Source: JASHVB01 sp035486135
Lineage (GTDB): Bacteria > Pseudomonadota > Alphaproteobacteria > Acetobacterales > Acetobacteraceae
Length of the DNA: 12,845 bases
Direction of reading: 5' to 3'
NCBI GenBank assembly: GCA_035486135.1
Contig: DATHNI010000181.1
Coordinates: 1 to 12,845, forward strand
Below, piece by piece: positions 1 to 7,118 of this stretch. Both the position numbers and the translations under genes were made by a program. Under the pieces are notes generated by a model that worked only from the letters and a program-made list of their open reading frames with translations, did no database searches and was not told where the DNA came from. Position 1 is the stretch's first letter. Each line of letters begins with the position of its first letter.

Positions 1-1075
1 CGACCCAACCAGCATGAACGACGCTCCCGCCGCCCCGTCGGCCACCGTCAGCGACCCGCAACCGAACCCCACCGTCGTCGTCCCGGTCACGAACCCCATC
101 CCCGCCGCATCGATCACATCCAGGCTCCCGAACCCCGAGACCGACGCCGCGAACGACCCCACCCCCTGTGCCTCCAGCGTGCCGCCCGGATAGAGGAACT
201 GCATCGCGCTGCAGGCGCCAACCCCCGCCGCGAAATCCAGCGTCGCATCGCCGTCCAGCACGAACGCCCCCCCGCCCACCGCCTGTTGGAACGCCAGCGT
301 GCCCGAGGTCGCCTCGATCGTCCCGGTATTGCTTACCGCCGCATAGACCGTCGTGCTGCCCTGCCCACCGGACTTCACCAGGCTCCCCGCGTTGTCGATC
401 GTCGCGCTGCCGGAGAACCCCGCGCCGTTCACGCCGCCGTCGCCCTCGATCTGGAACAACGCCCCGCCGGCATTGACCAGCGTCCCCGCATGCGAGGCCA
501 GGCTGCCGTCGCCCGCCCCCAGCGCCAGCGCCCCACCGGTCCACACCAGCGAGCCGGAATTATCCACCTCCGTCCGCCGTCGATCGCCACGCCACCGCTG
601 AGGCTCGCCTGGCCTGCCAGCGCCAGCACCCCGCCGGTCCCGGTCACCAGCCCGCCGGCCAGCGCCGCCACGCCACTCACCGCCATCTGCGAGCCGATCG
701 ACAGCGTGCCGCCGGTCAGCGAGAAACTCTCCGCCGAGCCGTACGCGCCACCCAGCTTCAGCGTGCCGGCACTGATAGTGAGTGAGGTCCGGAACGCCGC
801 CGCCGCCGCGGCCGCCAGGTTCAGCGTGCTGCCGGCGATCTCGGTGACCGGCGCGAAGTAGCTGCCGCCGGTCACCGTGAACGTGCCGCCGGTGCCGGCC
901 CGCTGCGTTGCGCCGAACCGCAGCACGGCGCCGCTGCCGGCGATCAGGTTGAAGCCGCCCGACGACCCGCCGCCGTTCAGCGACAGCGTGCCGCTGAGCG
1001 CCTGGATGTAGGAAGCTGCTGGAGCCGGTGAGCAGCGGGCCTGTGGCGGCGGTGGAGGATTGCCGGCAGGATTGC
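1..1075 (-). pseudogene. Autotransporter/adhesin passenger fragment, frameshifted and without its N-terminus
   Basis: The minus strand encodes Gly/Ala/Ser/Thr-rich repeats typical of the beta-helical passenger of type V autotransporters, for example GGTLSIGSQMAVSGVAALAG and LVNAGGALFQIEGDGG. The native frame changes twice. From the left edge to about 573 it is one frame, with LVNAGGALFQIEG, SNTGTIEATSGTLAF and SGFGSLDVIDAAG. Between about 576 and 1010 it is the next frame. Above about 1011 (GPLLTGSSSF) it returns to the first. This fits one base lost near 574 and one gained near 1011. No signal peptide or start codon is visible; repeat-like sequence fades by about 1075, where an unrelated plus-strand fragment begins. 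The C-terminus, including any barrel domain, lies beyond the window. I infer a non-functional remnant, though sequencing error at the two shifts is possible. Confidence 0.7.
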
Positions 1076-1133
1076 CGCGGCGGCCGGTGTCGTGACGGGA
1101 CCGACGGTTCGACTTACTGACGCTGTTCCGCGG

Positions 1134-1325
1134 CACCGTCTTTCGGGCAATAAGAGGCTGGTGAAGCCCGGCCTGGCCATCGATCGGCTGCTGGTCCAGC
1201 GCTTCGCGCTTGATCCGGGGCGATGTGTCTATATCGACGACAGCCAAACCAATGCCGCCGCGGCTGCCTTGCCTGGAATGCACGCAATCCACTTCACGTC
1301 ACCCGACATCCTGGCCGACGAGCAT
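1134..1325 (+). pseudogene. HAD-family hydrolase remnant, C-terminal part only
   Basis: In the plus frame the peptide contains VKPGLAIDRLL, then RCVYIDDSQTNAAAA, then GMHAIHFTSPDILADE. This is the order of HAD motif III (Lys in KPD), motif IV (acidic pair in the IDDS loop) and the C-terminal GMHAIHF strand of subfamily IA haloacid-dehalogenase-like hydrolases. The catalytic DxD motif I, the cap domain and motif II are absent: nothing HAD-like can be read upstream of about 1134. KPG replaces the usual KPD. The reading frame runs on to 1448, but the homology ends near 1325 and the remainder looks random. The missing N-terminus faces the missing N-terminus of the minus-strand autotransporter fragment, so a single deletion between two divergent genes would explain both. 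I consider it non-functional. Confidence 0.72.
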
Positions 1326-1381
1326 TGCGAGCAGGGCTTCGCAGTTGCTCGGCATCGATGCCGGCGGCCTGAGCCAAGTCG

Positions 1382-1449
1382 CCTATATAGCAATCCTATG
1401 TGGATATGGGACAATTATATATTGAGTTTATATGAGATTGCCCGATAGG
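1382..1449. repeat. 68-bp AT-rich element with imperfect terminal inverted repeats
   Basis: The left arm CCTATATAGCAATC (1382-1395) and the right arm GATTGCCCGATAGG (1436-1449) are inverted repeats of 14 bp with 11 matches, including a perfect 6-bp core (GCAATC/GATTGC). The interior is strongly AT-rich (TATATATTG, TTTATATGAG), unlike its GC-rich surroundings. No target-site duplication is evident. It could be a MITE-like remnant, an insertion-sequence end pair or a chance structure next to decayed genes. Confidence 0.35.
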
Positions 1450-1797
1450 TACGCCGGGTAAGTCAGGGTGCATTACCTGCCCTGTGAACTGCGGGGAGCG
1501 ATCCGTGCGGGAAGCGCATGCCAATTATGCCGGCCACTCCACAAAGGACATACGCCACAGATGCGATGATCAGAGGTGGCGCAGTGATCCTCCGCCCACC
1601 GAGGCAACTGACCGGTTCCGTTGCATGGCGGCCTGCTGCGTCGGGGTGCCGCCGTTAGCATGTTCATTGGCGGCCCCAACCATGTAATGACAAGCATCGG
1701 CTGATACGCCGCAACCCATTGTCTGATCGTTAGCGATGCACGCCTACGATGTGGCGCGGCTACGCCCAGTCGTCCGCGATAATATTACGGTGTCAAT
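1450..1797. other. Gene-free stretch upstream of the porin
   Basis: The short open frames here have no recognisable motifs, signal peptide or convincing ribosome-binding site, and I do not call a gene. Two small inverted repeats are visible: CGCCAC/GTGGCG around 1552-1585, and GCATCG/CGATGC spanning about 1695-1740. The porin promoter should lie in the right-hand part, but no clear -35/-10 pair stands out. Confidence 0.5.
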
Positions 1798-3138
1798 ATG
1801 ATGATTCGGTCCCCAGATCTGTCCCGCCCGTCCGGGATGGGATGTGCGGCAACGTGGATCGTGGCTGCCGGCCTGATCGCCGCGTGGCCGCAAGCAGGCA
1901 GGGCGCAGACCCCACCAGTGGCGGTGCCAACCCCCGAACCAACGGCCGCCAATCAGGCTGCGCCGCCTGGCCTTTGGGTTGATGGCATCCACCTGTCGGG
2001 ACAGCTCGACGCGGGTATCATGGGCAATCCAGGCAATCCCGCCGATGGACTGAATTTTGGTCAGCTCTTTACGGACCACGCCAATCAGTTCCAGCTTAAC
2101 CAGCTCCTGCTGACCGCGAACAAGCCGCTCGATTCGCAGGACCGCGGTTATCAATGGGGTTTCAAGCTGCAGGTGCTGTATGGCTCGGACGCGCGGTACA
2201 CCCAGTTTCTCGGCGAGCTGAATGGGGTTGATCCTGACCAGCGCTACCAGTTCGATGTTGTCGAGGCAGACGCGTTAGCCCATCTGCCCTGGCTGACGGA
2301 GGGCGGAATCGATTTGAAGGTCGGTCAGTACCCGTCGCCACTCGGCTATGAGAGCATCGATCCATCGACCAACCCGTTCTACTCCCACTCCTACATTTTT
2401 CAGTTCGGCTTGCCGTTCAAGCACACCGGGGCCCTGGCGACGACGCATGTCACCAGCATGCTCGACGTTTACGCCGGCGTGGATACCGGCGCGAACACCA
2501 CGTTTGGACCGCTGGGGGACGACAATGGCGCGGGGGGCGGAATTGCCGGGTTCGGCCTCAACCTGATGGGCGGCAACCTGACGGTACTGGCGCTGACGCA
2601 TTTTGGGCCAGAGCAAGCGACGCGTCTGTTGGCACCGCTGGGCGTCAACGCGAACGGCCAATGGCGCTACTATAATGATGTCGTCATCACCTGGAAGGCG
2701 ACTGACGCCCTCACGCTGGTCAACGAGACGAACCTGGTTCGCGACAGTTACGGCTTCGTGGGCCAGCCGGTGAATGGATTCGGCATGGCCCAATACGCGT
2801 CCTATACACTGACCGATACGATCACGTTGAATGGACGGGCAGAATACTGGCGCGACGATCACAACTTCTTCGTGGCGTCCTTTCCGGGCAACAACTCCTA
2901 CGTCCAGGCGCAGCAGGGCTTTGCGCCATTGACCCATGTGGCTCCAGGTTCAAACACCACCTACGGCGCGCTGACGGTCGGCATTACCTGGAAACCCGCA
3001 CTGCCGGCGCCGGTATCCGGCTTGCTGATCCGCCCGGAAGTGCGCTGGGATCACGCGTTCACCGACAACCACCCGTTCAACGCACAGCGCGACAATGACG
3101 CGGTCACGATCGGCGTCGATGCCGTTCTCACATTCTGA
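1798..3138 (+). CDS. Outer-membrane beta-barrel porin, BBP2/OmpL-like
   Basis: This 446-residue protein begins with an export signal: an Arg-containing N-region, a hydrophobic core at about residues 17-30 (AATWIVAAGLIAAW) and a cleavage site after GRA near residue 36. A Pro/Ala/Thr linker follows, then a long run of alternating aromatic and polar strands ending in a terminal Phe (DAVLTF), the usual mark for outer-membrane insertion by the BAM machinery. Segments such as LDAGIMGN, VGQYPSPLGYESIDP and FYSHSYIFQFGLPF match my recollection of the putative beta-barrel porin-2 family. It probably forms a diffusion channel for small solutes. The start is one of two tandem ATG codons and shows no clear Shine-Dalgarno. 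It precedes the catabolic operon in the same direction, 251 bp from the IclR start, so a role in substrate entry is an inference. Confidence 0.85.
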   Translation: MMIRSPDLSRPSGMGCAATWIVAAGLIAAWPQAGRAQTPPVAVPTPEPTAANQAAPPGLWVDGIHLSGQLDAGIMGNPGNPADGLNFGQLFTDHANQFQLNQLLLTANKPLDSQDRGYQWGFKLQVLYGSDARYTQFLGELNGVDPDQRYQFDVVEADALAHLPWLTEGGIDLKVGQYPSPLGYESIDPSTNPFYSHSYIFQFGLPFKHTGALATTHVTSMLDVYAGVDTGANTTFGPLGDDNGAGGGIAGFGLNLMGGNLTVLALTHFGPEQATRLLAPLGVNANGQWRYYNDVVITWKATDALTLVNETNLVRDSYGFVGQPVNGFGMAQYASYTLTDTITLNGRAEYWRDDHNFFVASFPGNNSYVQAQQGFAPLTHVAPGSNTTYGALTVGITWKPALPAPVSGLLIRPEVRWDHAFTDNHPFNAQRDNDAVTIGVDAVLTF

Positions 3139-3335
3139 GGCGCGGCCGTGAATTTGCTTGGAGTCCGTACGCCACGGCGCCGCTTCTCACATTGAACCCA
3201 AGCTGCCGCACCGGCTGGTTTGCGGGCCGTGCGGTTGCATCGGGGTCCGTGCCTGCCGGTCACCGGGCCTTTGCGATCGGTTCACCCGATTGCGGAAACA
3301 GCATCCCGCAGATTGCGGCTTGTCTTAATACGCGG

Positions 3336-3375
3336 TGTTCCATTATCGTCAACCCAAGTTCGAGAAAATGGAACA
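3336..3375. promoter_or_regulatory. Candidate IclR-family operator upstream of the operon
   Basis: Two perfect 9-bp arms, TGTTCCATT (3336-3344) and AATGGAACA (3367-3375), face each other across 22 bp. The match extends to 11 of 12 positions (TGTTCCATTATC against TGTTCCATTTTC on the other strand). The centres are 31 bp apart, about three helical turns, which suits a regulator binding as a dimer of dimers. The right arm ends 14 bp before the IclR start codon. IclR proteins commonly bind TTCC-type palindromes and repress their own promoters. A weak promoter (TTGTCT at 3320, CATTAT at 3341) would overlap the left arm. Autoregulation of the whole operon is inferred. Confidence 0.6.
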
Positions 3376-3389
3376 AGTTGCGCCTGACC

Positions 3390-4166
3390 ATGTCCATCTT
3401 GGAGAATGCTGCCTCGGTGCTGCGATTGTTCTCGGCCGACCGGTTGGAGCTGACCGTCACGGACGCTGCACGCGCGTTAGGGATGCCCAAGAGTTCGGTG
3501 TCGCGACTGCTGAAGGCGATGCGGGATGCCGGCTTGCTGACCAGTGTTGCCGAGGCGCCACGCTACCGCGTCGGCAACCTGTTGTTCGAAATTGCACAAT
3601 TGCACACACAGAACTCGGATCTCATGCTGCTCGCCGATGCGGAAATGGCGGCGATCTGCCGGGAGACCCGTCACACCGGCTATATTTCGATTCTCGATGG
3701 TGCGGATGTCCTCGTGTTGCGCATGCTGCCCGGACGGGATGCGTTGCGCGTCGTAACGCCGCTCGGCAGCCGCGCAGCCGCCTTTGCGACGGCGAACGGA
3801 CGCGCATTGCTGGCGCGGCTCAGTGATGACAAGGTGCGTGCGCTGCACCCGAAGCGCCTCCGCCCGCCATCGCCCAATGCGCCACGCACGATGCACGAAT
3901 TGCTCGAACGGCTGGCGCAGTTGCGCCGCGTCGGATGGTGCGAGGCGATCGATGAGGCGATACCCGGCGTTCACTCCGTCGCCGTTGCCGTGGAGTCCGC
4001 GGCGGCACAGGAGACCCTCGCGTTCTGTCTGTCATTTCCGGATTCGCACATTTCCGAAATTGCGTTGCGCCGGACGGTGCGCATGTTGACGGCGGCGGCG
4101 AGGCGCATTGCGGAGAAGGTGGGCGACAGATTTTGGGAGTCGTTGCCGAGAGAACTGGCGGCATGA
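3390..4166 (+). CDS. IclR-family transcriptional regulator
   Basis: This 258-residue protein has the two-domain IclR plan. An N-terminal winged helix-turn-helix (about residues 4-60) includes ENAASVLRLF and the recognition segment DAARALGMPKSSVSRLLKAM. A C-terminal effector domain (about 75-245) includes GYISILDGADVLVLRMLPG and the AAAFATANGRALLARL stretch typical of IclR ligand pockets. The frame stays open upstream to 3192, but the residues there do not resemble the family. I chose ATG 3390 because it gives the usual short lead into the HTH; no good Shine-Dalgarno precedes it. Its stop overlaps the next start in an ATGA, so regulator and enzymes are co-transcribed. It probably senses the substrate or an intermediate of the pathway. 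Whether it activates or represses cannot be read from the sequence. Confidence 0.92.
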   Translation: MSILENAASVLRLFSADRLELTVTDAARALGMPKSSVSRLLKAMRDAGLLTSVAEAPRYRVGNLLFEIAQLHTQNSDLMLLADAEMAAICRETRHTGYISILDGADVLVLRMLPGRDALRVVTPLGSRAAAFATANGRALLARLSDDKVRALHPKRLRPPSPNAPRTMHELLERLAQLRRVGWCEAIDEAIPGVHSVAVAVESAAAQETLAFCLSFPDSHISEIALRRTVRMLTAAARRIAEKVGDRFWESLPRELAA

Positions 4167-5239
4167 GGCAGCTTTCATCCGATGATGTCGAGGCGCTGGC
4201 GGTCGGGGCTTGGATTCTCGGCGCCGGAGGTGGCGGCAGCCCATATCACGGGCTGCTGAACGTGCGCCGGCTGTATCGCGAGGGCGTGCGGGTTTCCCTG
4301 ATGCAGCCGGATGAGCTCGAAGACGATGACGATGTCGCTGTGGTCTCGATGATGGGCGCGCCGTTGGTCATGCTGGAACGCCTGGTCGATGCGCGGCAGA
4401 TCGCGCGTGCGGTTGAAGCGATGCAGGACTATCTCGGCCGGCGCTTCCGCGCCGTGATGGCAATCGAGATCGGCGGGGGCAATGGTATCCAGCCGTTGAT
4501 GGCGGCAGCGCATCTTGGCATTCCAGTGGTCGATGCCGACGCCATGGGCCGCGCCTATCCCGAAGCGCAGATGACGTCCTTTGCGGTTGCGAACCTGGCG
4601 CCGGCGCCGCTGTCTTCGGTGGACCCGCGCGGCACCGAAGCGATCATCAGCCGTGCCGCGAGTTGGAAATGGATGGAACGTGCCAGCCGCAAGCTGTGCA
4701 CCGAGTTCGGCTCGATCGCCGCGACCTGCAAAGCGCCGCGCACCGGCGCCGAAGTGAAGCGCTGGGGCATCGCCGGCACCACGTCGCAGGCGATCCGCCT
4801 GGGTGAAGCTGTGCAACGCGCGCATCGGCAGCACGCTGATCCGATCGAGGCGATCCTGCGGACAGAGCAAGGCATGCGGCTGTTTTCCGGCAAGGTGACC
4901 GAGGTGGAGCGACGTACCACCGAAGGCTTCCTGCGCGGTCGTACTGCAATTCAGGGACTGGGCAGTGATCGCAACACCACGATCGAGCTCGAATTCCAGA
5001 ACGAATGGCTGGTAGTTTGGCGTGATCGCGTGCCCCTGGCATCCACGCCCGAATTGATCTGCATGATCGACAACGATACCGGCGAGGCGATCGGCACCGA
5101 ACTGGTGCGGTACGGCCAGCGCGTCACGGTGATTGTGTTGCCATCCCCGCCGATCTTCCTCACGCCGGCGGGACTGGGCTACGTGGGACCGCGAGCCTTC
5201 GGTTATGACTTCGATTTCCGTTCGGTGTTCGACGCATGA
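4163..5239 (+). CDS. DUF917 / S-Me-THD-like protein
   Basis: This 358-residue cytosolic protein matches the family long called DUF917, later named after an S-methyl-thiohydantoin desulfurase. Visible hallmarks are a glycine-rich start (WILGAGGGGSP, residues 17-27), VVSMMGAPLVMLE, EIGGGNG at 102-108 and the stretch IPVVDADAMGRAYPEAQM at about 120-137. The C-terminal part (TPELICMIDNDTGEAIGTELVRYG) is the second domain. Members usually sit beside hydantoinase/oxoprolinase genes, as here: the next gene starts inside its stop codon. The name and neighbour point to a hydantoin-like or cyclic-amide ring as substrate. The exact reaction is not established by sequence. ATG 4163 is chosen over an upstream frame extension because it gives the ATGA overlap with the regulator and a standard N-terminus. 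Confidence 0.88.
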   Translation: MRQLSSDDVEALAVGAWILGAGGGGSPYHGLLNVRRLYREGVRVSLMQPDELEDDDDVAVVSMMGAPLVMLERLVDARQIARAVEAMQDYLGRRFRAVMAIEIGGGNGIQPLMAAAHLGIPVVDADAMGRAYPEAQMTSFAVANLAPAPLSSVDPRGTEAIISRAASWKWMERASRKLCTEFGSIAATCKAPRTGAEVKRWGIAGTTSQAIRLGEAVQRAHRQHADPIEAILRTEQGMRLFSGKVTEVERRTTEGFLRGRTAIQGLGSDRNTTIELEFQNEWLVVWRDRVPLASTPELICMIDNDTGEAIGTELVRYGQRVTVIVLPSPPIFLTPAGLGYVGPRAFGYDFDFRSVFDA

Positions 5240-6759
5240 ACCGCCTGGGAATCGATGTCGGCGGCACCAATACCGACGCTGTGCTGGTGGCCGATGGCGC
5301 CATCCTGCACGCGATCAAGGTGCCGACCACCGAAGACGTGACCGGCGGCATCGTTGCCGCGATGCGCGGCGTGTTGGCGCATGTCGACGTCAGCGTGGAT
5401 GCGGTGATGATCGGCACGACGCATTTCGTGAATGCCGTGGTGCAGCGGCGCAGCCTGGCACCGGTCGCGGCGATCCGCGTTGGTCTGCCGGCCACGGCGG
5501 GGCTGCCGCCCTTCACCGACTGGCCCGACGACCTCGCAACACCGGTTGCTGGCGGATCCTGGCTGGTGGAAGGCGGCCACGATTACGACGGGCGCCGCTT
5601 CATGCCGCTCGATGTCCCGGCAGTCCGCAGCGCAGCACAGGAGATTCGAGCGCGAGGGCTGTCGCAGGCGGCGGTCACAGCGATGTTTTCCCCGCTGACC
5701 CAGGAGGATGAGGCAGCCGTTGCGGCAATCCTGCGCGAGGAGGTCCCGGGCATCTCCGTCACTTGTTCCCACATGCTCGGGGGCATCGGTTTGCTGGAAC
5801 GGGAGAATGCCACGGTGTTGAATGCGGCGATCATTCCGTTGGCGCGCGAGACGATCGGCGGGTTCGAGAGAGCGATGCGGGAGACCGGAATTGCAGCGCC
5901 GTTATACATCACCCAGAACGACGGTACTGTGGCGGCGGCGAGCCAGGCGGCGCTGTTCCCGGTGTTCAGCTTTGCCTCCGGGCCGACCAATTCAATGCGC
6001 GGGGCGGCCTACCTGTCGTGCAGGCAGAACGCGGTGGTTGTCGATGTCGGCGGCACCACGACTGATTTCGGACACCTCCAAGCCGGCTTCCCGCGTCAGG
6101 CCAATACGTCCGTGCGGGTGGGTGGGGTCCGCACATTGTTCCGGATGCCGGATGTGTTGTCGATCGGCCTGGGTGGCGGCAGCCTGATCGATCCGGACAG
6201 AATTTCGATCGGGCCGCGCAGTGTGGGGTACCGCCTGACCGAAGACGCGCTGGTGTTTGGTGGCGATCAGTTGACTCTGACGGATATCGCTGTCGCCGGC
6301 GGGCTGTTGGATATCGGCGAACGCTCCCGGGTGCGGCATCTAACGCGGAGCCTGATCGATGCGGTGCTGGCGCGCGCCACTTCGATGATCGAAGAGCATG
6401 TGGATCGGATGAAGACCGACGCCGGCGATGTGATGCTGTTAGCGGTCGGCGGTGGCGCTTTCCTGGTGCCGGAACACGTCGCCGGCGTGAGAGACGTGGT
6501 CCGGCTTGAACATGGCGGATGCGCGAACGCGGTCGGTGCGGCGATCGCGCAGGTCAGCGGCGAGGTGGACCAGGTGTTTCAGGGCTTGAGCAGGACAGAC
6601 GCGTTGGCGCAGGCCAGGGTGATTGCGGAACGTCGGGCGGTGGATGCGGGCGCGGCCCCGAACCGGCTTTCTGTTGTCGAGGCCGAGGATATTCCGATCG
6701 CCTATCTGCCCGGTAATGCGATCCGTGCCCGCGTGAAGGTCGTTGGCGATATCGCCTGA
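5236..6759 (+). CDS. Hydantoinase/oxoprolinase family protein (HyuA-like)
   Basis: This 507-residue protein shows the ASKHA-fold signatures of the family: a first phosphate-binding loop GIDVGGTNTD at residues 5-14, a second VDVGGTTTDFG at about 269-279, and GLGGGS at 311-316. The segment SHMLGGIGLLERENATVLNAAI joins the N-terminal domain to the main hydantoinase_A domain. Relatives couple ATP hydrolysis to opening of five-membered lactam or imide rings (hydantoins, 5-oxoproline) or serve as carboxylase subunits. At about 500 residues it is the short form: the C-terminal part of large oxoprolinases and a separate HyuB-type subunit are absent. The DUF917 gene is translationally coupled through an ATGA overlap and is the likely partner. 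I infer ATP-dependent cyclic-amide processing; substrate unknown. Confidence 0.88.
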   Translation: MNRLGIDVGGTNTDAVLVADGAILHAIKVPTTEDVTGGIVAAMRGVLAHVDVSVDAVMIGTTHFVNAVVQRRSLAPVAAIRVGLPATAGLPPFTDWPDDLATPVAGGSWLVEGGHDYDGRRFMPLDVPAVRSAAQEIRARGLSQAAVTAMFSPLTQEDEAAVAAILREEVPGISVTCSHMLGGIGLLERENATVLNAAIIPLARETIGGFERAMRETGIAAPLYITQNDGTVAAASQAALFPVFSFASGPTNSMRGAAYLSCRQNAVVVDVGGTTTDFGHLQAGFPRQANTSVRVGGVRTLFRMPDVLSIGLGGGSLIDPDRISIGPRSVGYRLTEDALVFGGDQLTLTDIAVAGGLLDIGERSRVRHLTRSLIDAVLARATSMIEEHVDRMKTDAGDVMLLAVGGGAFLVPEHVAGVRDVVRLEHGGCANAVGAAIAQVSGEVDQVFQGLSRTDALAQARVIAERRAVDAGAAPNRLSVVEAEDIPIAYLPGNAIRARVKVVGDIA

Positions 6760-6764
6760 AGGAG
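6759..6764 (+). promoter_or_regulatory. Ribosome-binding site of the RedY/HapK-like gene
   Basis: AAGGAG lies 10 bp before ATG 6775 and overlaps the stop codon of the preceding gene by one base. It supports this start and independent ribosome loading. Confidence 0.7.
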
Positions 6765-6774
6765 ACAAGCGACG

Positions 6775-7095
6775 ATGCCGGTTCGATTTCTCATCAGCAC
6801 CTTGCAGGCCGGCGTCGATCCGGCGGTGTACGAGCAATGGGTGCGAGAGCGCGACTATGCGCTGGTGCGGAGCAAGCCGAATTACCTGAGTTACACCGTG
6901 CACCGCATTCGCGGACCGGTTGCGGGCGCGCCGGATGCCGGCTGGCAGTATATCGAGCGAATTGAAGTACGTAGCCTGGAACAGCATGATCGCGATCTTG
7001 CCTCGCCGGATGGCGTGGCGCTGCGCGAGGAGCTGTACGGCCGCTTCCTGGATCGTGCCAAGAACATCTATTTCGCGACGGACCCGATCGAGTAA
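6775..7095 (+). CDS. RedY/HapK-like small protein
   Basis: This 106-residue protein lacks signal peptide and membrane segments. The pattern GVDPAVYEQWVRERDYALV, then SYTVHRIRGP, then WQYIERIEVRSLEQHDRDLAS resembles the REDY-like protein HapK family, a dimeric alpha/beta-barrel-type ferredoxin fold first noted in prodiginine clusters. RedY/HapK relatives have been linked to late steps on pyrrole- or indole-derived molecules. Here the gene sits inside a catabolic operon, 15 bp after the hydantoinase gene and 23 bp before the LLM oxidoreductase, with strong ribosome-binding sites on both sides. It may act on a ring-opened or rearranged intermediate, or protect a reactive one. Assignment is by pattern recall without a search, and another Dabb-type family is possible. 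Confidence 0.65.
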   Translation: MPVRFLISTLQAGVDPAVYEQWVRERDYALVRSKPNYLSYTVHRIRGPVAGAPDAGWQYIERIEVRSLEQHDRDLASPDGVALREELYGRFLDRAKNIYFATDPIE

Positions 7096-7105
7096 CGCGC
7101 GGGGG

Positions 7106-7112
7106 AGGGGAG
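7106..7112 (+). promoter_or_regulatory. Ribosome-binding site of the LLM oxidoreductase gene
   Basis: AGGGGAG lies 6 bp before ATG 7119 in a purine-rich spacer. It fixes the start of the 342-residue protein. Confidence 0.7.
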
Positions 7113-7118
7113 ACCGTC

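Noticed and set aside
1..1000. Tandem-repeat or CRISPR-like array
   Set aside because: The repetitiveness is at the protein level (passenger repeats); no identical spaced direct repeats are present.
1092..1448. Full plus-strand ORF taken as an intact gene
   Set aside because: Only the middle part resembles the C-terminus of a HAD hydrolase. The catalytic aspartates are missing and the tail runs into the AT-rich element, so it is listed as a remnant.
2275..2937. Minus-strand open frame of 220 codons within the porin gene
   Set aside because: It is a shadow of the porin, which has a signal peptide, beta strands and terminal Phe. The antisense product shows no motif.
3192..3389. N-terminal extension of the IclR regulator
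   Set aside because: The 66 extra residues do not resemble the family and would place the likely operator inside the coding sequence. ATG 3390 gives the normal N-terminus.
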